Assembly (NCBI GenBank): GCA_003117195.1
Contig: BDSI01000050.1
Span: forward strand, 310,001-374,000
From: Eudorina sp. 2006-703-Eu-15
Lineage: Eukaryota > Chlorophyta > Chlorophyceae > Chlamydomonadales > Volvocaceae
Length of the DNA: 64,000 nucleotides
Direction of reading: 5' to 3'
How positions within the stretch are numbered: the stretch's first letter is position 1; each line of letters opens with the position of its first letter. Positions 35,874-46,491 of the stretch are shown here, in pieces. The position numbers and the translations under genes were made by a program. The notes under the pieces were generated by a model, which did not search any database, was not told the origin of the DNA, and worked only from the letters and a program-made list of their open reading frames with translations.

Positions 35874-36428
35874 TTGAGTACTCTGTGCGTTGGGCGCAGT
35901 CATACGATGCAGTTCGATGCTAGGATTGCCGATTCTCCAGCACGAACTCTGGTAGACAGCGGTGCGGATTGCAACGGAACTGCCCATGGCTTTATTACGT
36001 TGTCCCTTGCACGACGCTTGTCTTTGCTTGTACAGCAATCAGTTACGGTCACGGTACGGCTTGCAGATGGCCAATCCTCTCGGTTACACGGTCAGGTCCG
36101 TGCTAGATTACGAATTGGAAATCATACCGAGTGGGTCACACTGTTGGTGCTGCCCGAAGGGGTGCCGGGAATCGACGTAATCCTGAGTTCAGATTGGCTA
36201 CACGCCCGCCAAGCACGTATGGATTACAAGCGTAACAGGGTGATCATTTGCCACAAAGGACGTGATGTCAAACTCAAGCCGTCACACGCAGCGCTGGAAG
36301 GCTTTGATCCGCTGAGCGGCAAACCGCTGCTTAGTACCGCAACTGTTCAGGTTACCGGCGATAAGGATATAGGGCTCCTTTCTGCTAAACAAGCGGCAAA
36401 GGCCCTTGCACGGGGAGCGCGCAGTTAA
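35874..36428 (+). CDS. Gypsy aspartic protease segment
   Basis: Contains TLVDSGADCNG (retroviral-type D-S/T-G active site) and PGIDVILSSDWLH, the usual second motif of Ty3 proteases. The frame begins right after the TAG of the preceding ORF and ends at TAA 36426-36428; three bases later the reverse transcriptase frame restarts in the same phase. Confidence 0.85.
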   Translation: MSTLCVGRSHTMQFDARIADSPARTLVDSGADCNGTAHGFITLSLARRLSLLVQQSVTVTVRLADGQSSRLHGQVRARLRIGNHTEWVTLLVLPEGVPGIDVILSSDWLHARQARMDYKRNRVIICHKGRDVKLKPSHAALEGFDPLSGKPLLSTATVQVTGDKDIGLLSAKQAAKALARGARS

Positions 36429-36431
36429 CTA

Positions 36432-37054
36432 ATGCTGGTGCGCGCAGAGAGCCAACCGTCCATCGAGCGCACAGCGCTCGCAGCAACCGTCGCTGGCCGA
36501 GCCGAAAGTGTCGGTGACAACCTGGTTCCGGAGCAGGAAATACAGGCGCTATTACATGAATTTCAGGACGTGTTTGAAGAGCTCAAAGGCCTACCGCCTG
36601 ACCGCGGTACCGGTCACACTATTCCCCTCGTGCCGAACGCGGAACCGCCTGCAAAACGGATGTATAGGCTTTCGCCTAAAGAAATAGAGGAAGTACGGAA
36701 ACAAGTCACCGATCTTCTGGCGAAAGGTTATATTGAGCCTTCCAATTCCCCGTACGGGGCGCCGGTACTTTTCGTCCAGAAAGCAAGCGGAGAGCTGCGT
36801 ATGTGCCTCGACTATCGCGCTCTGAACAAAATTACGGTGAAAAGGCGTTACCCAATGCCCAACATCACGGAAATTTTTGACACGCTACAAGGTGCACAAG
36901 TGTTTACATCACTTGACCTCCAGCAAGGTTATTATCAGATCCGCATATCTGCGGAAGATATTCCCAAAACGGCATTTATCGCCCCGGGAATGGGTCAGTT
37001 CGCTTTTCGGGTACTTTGTTTCGGACTGACAAATGCGCCTGCGACTTTCCAATC
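36432..37054 (+). pseudogene. Gypsy reverse transcriptase, N-terminal part
   Basis: Shows YRLSPKEIEEVRKQV, GYIEPSNSPYGAPVLFV, LRMCLDYRALNKITV, TSLDLQQGYYQI and CFGLTNAPATFQ. It is broken after TFQ by the nested TRIM element; the rest continues at 38289 in the same frame. Confidence 0.92.
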
Positions 37055-38288
37055 TGTAAAGAACTGGCTCCAGTTGGCGACTGGAGGAAGCATTAGTTCC
37101 TAGTTTACCCAGCCGCGAGGCCCGACGTTAGCCATTGGCTCCAGAGACAGAGAAATGAGGAAACTAAGCTTACAATGGAATGGAAAAGGAGTTCTCAAAT
37201 AGCCTTTCGGAGGCTTGCACGGCAGATAAACGTACGGCACGAAGTACAAACTATTCGCGCCTCAACGACCTCCAATACCTTACACTTCCCCGGGCTTTAA
37301 AAATTGCAACGTCCTCGGTGCTCACAGACTTGCAAACCATCAGGTATGCTGCGCACGCGACACTTGAGAACACAGCCAGGCCATAACACTCTCGCTAAGT
37401 GAACAGCCCAGATCCGATCCATCAGGTGCTGACCAGCAGGCATACGGGCGCGCATGCAGCTCACTCTGCGGGCACACCATGGTAGACTTGCAACACATGA
37501 AACCCGGACAACATCCTAACACAGTCGCAACGTCCAAGAAAACGGCCTTGTCGTCGATGACAGGATTGCGAACGCTGCACGAAGGGAGCGGACGCGTGCA
37601 CATGTAATGAAAACGGAAACGGAGATGGCGTGTGCGGCGCACGAGCACTCACAGCGGCACACTCAGCTGCGACTCCACGGTGTCACGAGCCAGACCGCAA
37701 AACCCACAGACAAGCAAGCTGACAGTAAGCCGTAGCATGACGAATGATGATGGGCTCCGGCGAAGACATGACTCGCTGACGGTAGAAGACGACGGTAAAC
37801 GGTAGACGACGACGATAAACGCGAACTGACAGGGCGATCCATCGAGAGCAGGCAGGCAAGGCCCCGAACTTGGCAAGCTGCAACAAGAAGGCAGTCAGAA
37901 CGATTCTTGTGCGGTATGGAAGCATCAAGACGACGAGTAGACGACGTGCGGCGCATGGCGGCCGCGAAAACGATCTGTCGAAAATGGCGCGAACGAAAAA
38001 GTGATGACGATGGTCAAACAGCTCCAACACGGACCGAGGTAGGATCGAACCATAACTCGATACCATATGTAAAGAACTGGCTCCAGTTGGCGACTGGAGG
38101 AAGCATTAGTTCCTAGTTTACCCAGCCGCGAGGCCCGACGTTAGCCATTGGCTCCAGAGACAGAGAAATGAGGAAACTAAGCTTACAATGGAATGGAAAA
38201 GGATAGCCTTTCGGAGGCTTGCACGGCAGATAAACGTACGGCACGAAGTACAAACTATTCGCGCCTCAACGACCTCCAATACCTTACA
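37055..38288 (-). mobile_element. Nested TRIM-like LTR element, minus orientation
   Basis: Direct repeats at 37055-37284 (230 bp) and 38068-38288 (221 bp) start TG, end CA and differ only by a 9-bp stretch near their middle. CAATC flanks both sides (37050-37054, 38289-38293). Read on the minus strand, the 5' LTR is followed after two bases by a primer-binding site (38065-38042) complementary to the 3' end of an initiator-Met tRNA through its T arm. A purine run (GCCCGGGGAAG) precedes the other LTR. The 783-bp interior codes for nothing recognisable. Confidence 0.9.
38042..38065 (-). promoter_or_regulatory. Primer-binding site of the nested TRIM
   Basis: The plus strand reads like the 3' end of initiator tRNA-Met, from GGATCGAACC to GATACCA. 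This fixes the orientation of the element as minus. Confidence 0.75.
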
Positions 38289-39263
38289 CAATCCGTGATG
38301 AATGGGATTTTTGCTAAGTACATTGGGAAATTTGTCCTAGTGTATTTGGACGACATTTTGGTGTTTAGTAAGACACCTGGCGAGCACGTACAACACCTCC
38401 GTACTGTGTTGTCGTTGCTGCGTGAGCACCAGTTCAAGGCTAAGCTGTCAAAATGCGACTTCAATAAATCGGAATTGAAGTTCCTCGGGCATATCGTGAG
38501 CCGCGAGGGTCTGAAAGTTGATGCCACTAAGGTTGCGACGGTGCGTGATTGGCCCGTCCCCAAGGACGTTCGTAAGCTCCGCGAATTCCTTGGATTGGCA
38601 AATTACTTCAGACGCTTTATCCAGGGGTACTCGAGCTTAGCAGCTCCCTTGACAGCTCTGACCGGGTCGAAAGTGCCCTTCGACTGGTCGCCTCGGTGCC
38701 AAGCTGCATTCGAGGGCATTAAGACAGCCTTGATCAATGCACCTGTCCTCGCCCTACCCCAGCTGGATAAATCCTTTGAGGTCTGGTCCGACGCATCGAT
38801 ATACGGTACGGGAGCCGTCCTTATGCAGGACGGACACCCAGTAGCCTACACAAGCCAGAAGTTCACCAGTGCTGAACACAACTACACAACCACGGATCAG
38901 GAATGCCTCGGAGTCATTCACGCTTTGACGGAATGGCGCTGTTACCTAGAGGGTTGTGAGTTCACTCTGGTTACGGACCACCACCCCTTGGTTTATTTGC
39001 ATGAGCAGCGCGGAGCTGGGTTGCTGTCTCGCAGACAGGCACGCTGGATGGAATACCTTCAGCGGTTCAACGGTATGAAATGGGAATACCGTCCAGGGCG
39101 TATCAACGTGGCTGACCCCCTCAGTCGGATCCATGACACGGTGCTAACGGTGCTTGCCGGGGCCCGAACGGTTGGCGACCTTGGCAAACGGATACGTGGA
39201 GGGTATGCTGGAGACCCTTGGTTCTCAGGAAGAAAACCGAAGGCAGCACGGATGCAGTTAACA
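38289..39263 (+). pseudogene. Gypsy reverse transcriptase (C-terminal part) and RNase H
   Basis: Continues the reverse transcriptase with the catalytic LVYLDDILVFS, then LGHIVSREGLKVD, FLGLANYFRRFI, and RNase H with VWSDASIYGTGAVL and TTDQECLGVIHAL. The frame passes into the second 0.88-kb insert at 39261. Confidence 0.92.
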
Positions 39264-40147
39264 AGTAGGGGTCGGCTTCCTCGAAGCCGGAAAAGGGCGG
39301 GGCCCCCTATAATCCGTACAGGCCGCTTGCTTTAGAACGAAAACTCTATTACCGCGCAACAGTGTGAGAGAGTGAAGGTTACCATTGGGGGTGTCGTTGA
39401 TGTTGAAGGTGGATTGGCGTGCATAGATTCACCAAGCCCAAACACGTCGGCAGCCCCGAAACCATCCTGCAGTACGCGCCGCCGGCGACGGCGGTCACCG
39501 TATCGGCACTATGGTAACGATAGTCGCCTCTGCACTACCACATCCGTCTGTCAAGCAGATGATCACAAAGCAAACTTGAAGCATCCTTGTTTTGCCGTGA
39601 AACTGTAGTTGTTTGGTCCGTCTGCAGGCATGCAACCCTTCAGTTGCACGCCCGCAGCAGACGTGAACCTCTAAAGTTTGCTATCAATAGTTACATAGCA
39701 AATGTAAGGCAAAAACAGGGTGCGAAAAAGCCGCGGTGAGACCCGGACTTTGGGCCATCGGAACTGGAGAACTCGTTGGCACTCGGTACGCTATCCCTTT
39801 GCATCTTGAAACTTTGATTCAATACATATTGTTGAATTGTATTCATCTGGCAAGACAGAAAGGCAAATCTTGGTGTTGGTGGTATCTTGATGTTCAAACA
39901 TCAGAACACTATCGAAGTTCAATTTAGCACGCACCGCCCATTCCTAATCCAAATATTCATCACGCGGCACCTGTTGCAACAAACATGAGCGCGAGAGGCG
40001 TTGGGTGAATGTTGACTCGGGTCCATGGAGACCGCGGAGCTTTACTTTGACCGTTTGTGCGCAAAGATTTTTTTTCAGCCAAACCAAAGTTACCTTGCAA
40101 TATGACAAACACAGCGAATTAGTTTAGCGGATAATGAACGTTTTGCC
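39261..40147 (+). repeat. 0.88-kb insert, copy 2
   Basis: Near-identical to 32352-33232. Here it is followed by a tandem ACGGACACAC repeat (40148-40208) and a GC-rich hairpin (40224-40265). The pol frame resumes at about 40280. Confidence 0.92.
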
Positions 40148-40279
40148 ACGGACACACGGACCACGGACACACGGACACACGGACACACGGACACACGGAC
40201 ACACGGACATGGGCAATCCTAGGGGGCGGGGCCCCCCGAACGCGCTTCGCGCTGGGGCCCCGCCCAAAAAGACGGGAAG

Positions 40280-41757
40280 ATGGGTTCTGGTACAAGGGAG
40301 ATCAGATAGTCGTACCCAATGACCCCGCGCTGCGCACGTCAATTATTCAGGAGTACCATGACACTCCGTTCAGTGGGCACCGTGGTGCAAATCGCACCCA
40401 GGAAGCGATCGCGCGAACGTTCTGGTGGCCTGGCCTCCACACAGACGTACAACGATACGTTGCAACTTGCCCTTCGTGCCAGCAAAACAAGCCCCTAAAC
40501 AGGAAGCCGGGGGGCCTACTGCGTCCTCTCCCGATTCCACAGGGAGTGTGGGAAAGCGTGTCCCTGGATCTGATCACACAGCTGCCAACCACCAAAAACG
40601 GGCATGACGCTGTCGTTGTGTTTGTGGACCGGCTCAGCAAAATGACCCACTTTGCTGCCACGCACACCAGCGCCACGGCGGAAGACTTGGCACGCCTATT
40701 TGTGTCCACTGTCTTCAAGCAACACGGACTACCCAGAAACTTAGTCTCAGACCGCGATCCACGGTTCACGAGCAAATTCTGGAAGGAAGTAACGCGCCTG
40801 CTTGGGACTCATTGCTATATGAGTACGGCGTTTCATCCACAAACAGATGGCCAGACCGAGCGGATGAACCGACTCCTAGAGCAGACACTCAGGCACTACA
40901 TTGGTCCCACACATGATGATTGGGAAGACCACCTGCCGCTTGTGGAGTTCGCGATAAACAATGCTTGGCAGGAGTCTATTGGCACCACCCCGTTCTTATT
41001 GAACGGTGGGAGGCAGCCGCGTACCCCGGCTGACCTTGGGTTACAAAGTAATGTGCCTGGCGCTGTACGATTCGAGTCCAGCCTCCGTGAACGACTCGCG
41101 AGAGCAAAGGCGTGCCTGCAAGTCGCGCAGGAACATCAGAAGAAGCATGCCGACAAGCGACGGAAAGCTGTCGCCTTCTCTGAGGGTCAAGAGGTGTTGC
41201 TCAATACGAAGAACATTACGTTCAAGTCCCCTGGGACGCGCAAGCTGATGCCGCGTTGGATCGGTCCGTACCGTATAGAGAAGATGGTTGGATCCGCGGC
41301 CGTCAAACTCAGTTTGCCAGTAGACATGAAGATACACCCAGTGTTCCACGTTTCGTTGCTGAAACCTTACAAGCGGGATGGCCGGACTCCGCCACCACCG
41401 GCCTTCACAATCGGTGAAAATGAGTACTGGATGGTAGATGATATCGTGGATCACCGAGATGTCAGTGCCGGTCGGGGCCGATACAGGCGCGAGTATTTTG
41501 TCAAATGGCAGGGCTTCCCACCTTCTGAAAACAGTTGGGAGCCTGACGACTCGCTACGGGAGTCCGCCCCGGTGGAACAGCTGGTGGAAGCATACGAAGC
41601 CCGCCTGCCTGAGGCGAGCCGCAAGGAGCATTGTCATGCTGCGCTCAAGGCGCAAAAACAGGAAAACCGGGCCAGGGAAGTGGCCCCTCCGCCTCAACAG
41701 GAGAAGCAAGATGCATCGGCCGTTCCGCAGCCGCCGTTGGGTAAACAACAACGGTAA
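40280..41757 (+). CDS. Gypsy integrase with C-terminal chromodomain
   Basis: Order: GFWYKGDQIVVPNDPALR, an H2C2 zinc-binding module (HDTPFSGHRGANRTQEA ... CPSCQQNK), the integrase core with SLDLITQLP, SDRDPRFTSKFW and QTDGQTERMN (D, D, E), a GPYRIEKM segment, and at about 41430-41560 a chromodomain (VDDIVDHRDV, YFVKWQGFPPSENSWEP). The chromodomain places the element among chromoviruses and would direct integration to modified chromatin. The first in-frame ATG is at 40546, inside the domain, so this is the 3' end of a longer pol product. Confidence 0.93.
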
Positions 41758-41809
41758 ATGGCTGATGGCTGATGACCCCTGGGCCACAGAGCTCTCGGGA
41801 CGTTCGCTT

Positions 41810-41822
41810 CAGAGGGGGGGAG
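41810..41822 (+). promoter_or_regulatory. Polypurine tract of the gypsy element
   Basis: The run CAGAGGGGGGGAG lies directly before the 3' LTR and would prime plus-strand synthesis. Confidence 0.8.
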
Positions 41823-42219
41823 TGTAACGCGGATGTTACGGACTTAAGAAATACTTAAGGACGTAGGCATCGCGACACAAAGCCACAGAGCTATCGGCCT
41901 GGGAAGCCGTATACGGTTATGACCGTATATGGGAAGGACCGTAGGCCTTGCCTATTTAGGATCACCTTCAAGACACCTTCCACTACGGGGCGTACGTCGT
42001 GGTAGGGTTTATGGTATCACGCGCTACATGCCGTAGTACGGCACTAGGCCTGAGCGAGGGCCTAGGCGCATAAAGGCTCGCACGGGTAGGGCGGGTGCCG
42101 TCGCTATTACGCCTAGTGACTGAGGATCGTTTCCTCACTACGCCAAGACTACTAGACTCTGATCCTACGCTTCCGCAGTGGTTACACTTGTACGCTAAGT
42201 ACCCACACGCGTCGTTACA
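41823..42219 (+). repeat. 3' LTR of the gypsy element
   Basis: 397 bp, same length as the 5' LTR with about four substitutions. Followed by GCACC. Confidence 0.97.
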
Positions 42220-42224
42220 GCACC

Positions 42225-43246
42225 TCAGAAGGGCAGGGAAGGGCAGTGAAACAAACCACCGGCACCGTCTGTGAATGCCTTCGCCTGCCTGGTGTGTATA
42301 TATCTCGGAGCGGCTTGTGGACCCTTCCTCGGACCCCGGCTTCCCTGCCGACAGTTGGATGGACGGTGCGCCAACCATATCATGATCGTTGGCAATACAT
42401 GTGTCCCAATGCCCCCGGTAAGACCATTAAACATTATGGTTAGGGCTGGGCGTCTTTCTGCTGCTCTCAGCAGCTGTACGTCCATACTCGAGGCAACTAA
42501 GATGCAGCCATCTGGCACCAACCCGGACTGAGGAAGTGACCCGGATATGCCCAGCCGACGCCGCATGCCAAAAGGTGCCGGAATTCCTAGTCCAGTGGGT
42601 TGAGCAGCCCGGGCTCAGGCTTGGTTTTTCCAAACGATCCCAGGGATGAACCTCTCATTACACCATCAATACCAGTTCACGCAAGAGTTCATGGATACCT
42701 CGTCTTTAGCCTGCATTGGAATTCGGCAGTCTGAGAGCATGCCCGTGCTGCCCTCGTAAGGGTCTCGTACCATGGACCGACATAGTAACACAAAAATCGT
42801 GCGCCCCACACGGCAACTCCTTCAAGATTGCCACACAAGGTCGGACGCATACATCCAAGTGCACTCGCGCAGGAACCCGACAGGACCGAAGAAAGTTTTG
42901 GTCCGCGAAAGCTCCCGACATCATCAATCACTGACCAGCCAGCACCGGGTCAGCTCGTCAAGGCCCACGGGTCATCGTACATTGGCGTTTCCCTGAAACA
43001 ATGTGCACCGTATCCAGCGATACAGGAGATAAGGCGCAGCCTTGCAGCCTAATCCAATCAAGATCGTGCTGTCCAAGAGAGCCAAGATGGACCCCGCTGC
43101 TTCCCTCATGCATCCGTCGAAACCAAAAACTAAAAATCACGAGCACCAATTGCCCTCCCTTCCGAGGACACCAAGAACGACACTCGAGAAACCCCTGGCC
43201 GATTCTCAAGTCGGTGGGACCCCTCATCCACCCCTGACAGCGCCGT
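42225..43246. other. Region 3' of TAF15, no gene seen
   Basis: Open frames of 60-110 codons on both strands without domains. TTACA at 42658-42662 (TGTAA on the minus strand) is a candidate polyadenylation signal for TAF15, implying a 3' UTR of about 590 bp. Confidence 0.45.
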
Positions 43247-46120
43247 CTAGCGCCTGTCCCCACGGCCCCCGTAGCCGCCACCGCCACCGCCTCCCCGGTC
43301 CCGATCGCCTCCCCGTTCGCCGCCCCGGCTGTAACCGCCCCGGTCCCGGTCGCCGCCCCGGTCCCGGCTGCGGCTGCGGCTCCGCGAGCGGCGGTCTCGC
43401 CGGTCGTCCCCGCGCCCACCGCGCTCATCACCACGCCCACCGCGCTCGTCGGGGCGCTCCTGCGAACCAAGGGTAAACCAAGGGTAAGAACGCAATCGGA
43501 CACGGCTGATCAACTGGTGATATGCAGAATGCAGGGTGCAAGGGACTCTCCATGCGCGAGGCTAGGCAGGGGCTTGGAGCCCTGTCCGGCATGAGCCCCT
43601 CCCAGAAGCAGATCCCGGACGGCTGCAGGGCATGCACGTATCAGCCTGTAGCTGCAGCCACGTACCGCTGCGCTGGGTGCCGGGTTGTAGTCGCCGCGTA
43701 GCCGAGCCAGGGCCGCCTCTTCGCGAGCCTTGCGGTCCGCCTCGCTCATGCCGCGGTACTGCTTCTTGAGCCGTCCGAACTCGTCGTACCTACGTGCCAA
43801 CGGTCCAGAACCGTCACCAGGGCTTGATACGAATACCGTGGTCGCGCTACAGTCCGCACCCCGCCCGCACGCTGCCAAAGTTGATCAAATACATCATTCC
43901 TTTGTCTGAGACTCCTCGCTCCAGTGCGCCACATCAAAGGTGCAGTTTCCGTTTGGAAACCAATCATCCGTTTGATTCGAAAACACCCCAGGACACCCTT
44001 AACTAACGTCTTCCCGCAACAACCGTGTCAGCTGCTCACATGTCCTGGTCCTCGTACTCCTTCCGCCGCCGCCTCGCCTCCTCAAGCTCCTGCTCGTCCA
44101 GCTCCTTGAAGCCGCCGCCCTGTCCCTCCCGGCGCATGTCCACGGTACCTGACCCACATCAAAGCCATGTGCGCAAGCAGACAGCGGCGGACAGTTAAAC
44201 AACAGACAGTCCACTCCGCACAGACGCCGGCAAAGGCAACGGAGGAGCAGCATGCGGATCGGGGTGCTGAGATGACGGCCGCAGAAACCCTCAACCCGAC
44301 AGGACACGTATCGCACCCACGCACCAGGCATCTGACCGCCCCGCCCAACAAAGTGCCCCGCTCACCGGGCTTGGATGTACCGCACATGTTGCACTTGTTG
44401 CGGCGCGCCCAGTTCACGTTGCCACAGCTTGGGCAGGCCCAGTCGTCCGGCGCGAACAGCCCAGGGGGGCCCTGAGGTGCAGCCACCACACGGGGCTTGT
44501 CGCTCTGCGGGGCGGCCGCCACGGCAGGGGCAGCAGCCGGAGCAGCGGCGGCGGCGCCGTAGCTGCCACCGGCCCCATAGCCGCCGGCGCCACCAGCCGC
44601 GGCCCCATAGCCGCCGGCGCCACCGCCACCATAACCCCCGGCATCAGCCCCGTAGCCGCCGCCACCGCCACCACCACCACCGCCGCCATAGCCTCCACCG
44701 TACCCTCCGTCTGCAATAGGGTGAACCAGCGCACGAGCTCGAGGGGTGTCAGACTAGTGCCGTACAGGACAATGTTGCCAATAGAAGCGAATACGCACAG
44801 TACCGGTTCCAGCAACTTCGCCGTCCTGTCATGCCAACGGTAAGTACGGGTTAGCACTTACAACCGATTTTGCAAATTGCTCACCGCCGCCACCTGGACC
44901 GCTTGTCGACGAGCGGGGTGTACCGCACTTGTGGCATTTCTGGCGGAATGCAAAGTTGTTATTGCCGCACTTGCTGCAGCCCCAGTCACCAGGGCGGCCA
45001 CCTCCGGGGCCGCCGCCGCCGCCACCTCCATATCCGCCACCGCCGCCCATGCCTGCACAGCAGGCAAGCACCACAGCACTCGATCAACACTGCTGCAAAG
45101 GGACAGTGCATCTGAAGCAAGATGTGGCAATTACATTAACGTTATTGTGAGCCGGCCGAGCCGGCCGTTGCTGATTTCAAAGCTCACCAGGAGGAGGAGC
45201 GCTGTTGTAACTGTCTCCGTAGCCCCCGCCACCACCACCACCACCACCGCCGCCACCGCCTGCACACGCATACAAAGAGTGTAGGCTTGCGAAATACCGC
45301 GATGGCGGATCAGCGCGGTGTTTACGCCAACCGCATCCAACGGAACACCCACAACCCCTGTGAACACCCTTCGTACCATATCCGCCGCCCCCGCCCCCGC
45401 CGTAGCCGCCACCGTAGCCCCCACCAGCCTGCTTCTTCTGAGAGAGTGTGACTTGCAGGAGGCATCCTGCGGGTGATAGCGAGTGGGTCGCAAGCGCACT
45501 TACTCGCCAGCCGAGCGTGCCTCACCGCACGGAAACCCCAGGATACTTGCATGAAACTGACCACGGGTCATGTGCAGCGAATCGACAGTGGCGTGGGCTC
45601 ATTGCCGGGAAGCGAGGCAGGCCGCGTTAAACGAGGAGTCCAGCCCGGAAGTGCGTGCGCGCCAACCCGTTGGTTTGGTTGCATGGATGCCCGAGCGCAC
45701 CCAACGCTTGATGGGGATCCCACCTTTCCAGTCCTTGTTGCCGAACCACTGGACCGCCGACGCCGCAGAAAACGGGTCATCATATGTAATGGTCCCGTCG
45801 CCCTTGAGCTCTCCTGTTGCCTTGTCCCGATACAGCCAGATTTTCGGCTTCTTGGTCTTCTTGTCGATTTTAATGATTCCGATAGAGCCGAAGTACTCGG
45901 CAAGATCTGCGGAGCGGCCCGACCGAGGCCCTCATCACCCGTGCGCTGTGGCCCAGACACCGTTGCCGAGACCCACTACAGCCCATGACCGGGCCACCCG
46001 GCCGGCGGGCTTGGGGCCCGCCGCCACACCTTGCTCCGTTGTGTTGGGCGGAAGGCCGCTGACATACACGGTGTCCGTGTCGGGAACATCAAAAGACATG
46101 GTGTCCGGATTATACGCCAT
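43247..46120 (-). CDS. TAF15: FET/TAF15-type RNA-binding protein (9 exons)
   Basis: Exons, minus strand: 46120-46030, 45906-45724, 45466-45377, 45259-45188, 45052-44885, 44710-44366, 44148-44040, 43789-43666, 43459-43247; 1395 nt, 464 residues plus stop, all phases agree. Residues 1-105 are an RRM (DTVYVSGLPPNTTEQ, YFGSIGIIKIDKKTKKPKIW, GDGTITYDDPFSAASAVQWF). Gly/Tyr-rich linkers surround two RanBP2-type zinc fingers: DWGCSKCGNNN (about 166-190) and DWACPSCGNVNWARRNKCNMC (about 287-312). Then come GGGFKELDEQELEEARRRRKEYE, YDEFGRLKKQYR and a C-terminal RGG/RS tail. This order is that of plant TAF15 and animal FUS/EWS/TAF15, which bind RNA and contact TFIID and RNA polymerase II in the nucleus. 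The gene is divergent from EAF6 (371 bp between start codons). Confidence 0.95.
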
Positions 46121-46491
46121 TTTTCCTAACTTGGCAGCGTTGGGCCTGCGGCCCGGGAACCTGTGAATGCAACGTCCTCTTCCTCCCTTGGTGTGCCTGT
46201 GGTTCTTAACAAGTTTGGTCAATCAGTGTTCAATGTTAAAGCGCATATGCAACGCAATGAGACCGAGCAATTATAAGTAGCGTGTTGTACGGCCTTTCGG
46301 TTTGGGCTTTTGCCGCCAGCCCTGTCAGGCGTATCTTCTGAAAGTTTTCTCGTGAAAAAGCTCAATCTGACTCATCTTGGCTGTAAATATTTGTCCTCAG
46401 CGGTTCTTTTGGTGAGAATTTTGACCAGGGGCATATACCGGCACAAGTGTCAAGGTTTTCTAGTGCTTTGTATTTGCTATCTTTTGATTTC
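46121..46491. promoter_or_regulatory. Divergent promoter region between TAF15 and EAF6
   Basis: 371 bp separate the two ATG codons on opposite strands; both 5' UTRs and promoters must lie here. No certain TATA box or factor site was identified. Confidence 0.7.

Larger units (their letters stand above)
31659..42219 (+). mobile_element. Ty3/gypsy chromovirus-type LTR retrotransposon with nested inserts
   Basis: Two 397-bp LTRs (31659-32055 and 41823-42219) start TG and end CA and differ at about four positions. GCACC flanks both ends (31654-31658, 42220-42224), a 5-bp target duplication. Internal order on the plus strand: gag, methyltransferase-like ORF, aspartic protease, reverse transcriptase, RNase H, integrase with chromodomain. 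Three inserts interrupt it: 32352-33232 in the gag region, 37055-38288 inside reverse transcriptase, and 39261-about 40275 between RNase H and integrase. With these and two in-frame stops the copy is not autonomous, even though its near-identical LTRs point to a recent insertion. Confidence 0.95.

Noticed and set aside
39261..40268. Insert copy 2 as a Helitron
   Set aside because: There is a 3' hairpin but no clear TC start or CTRR end, and copy 1 lacks the hairpin.
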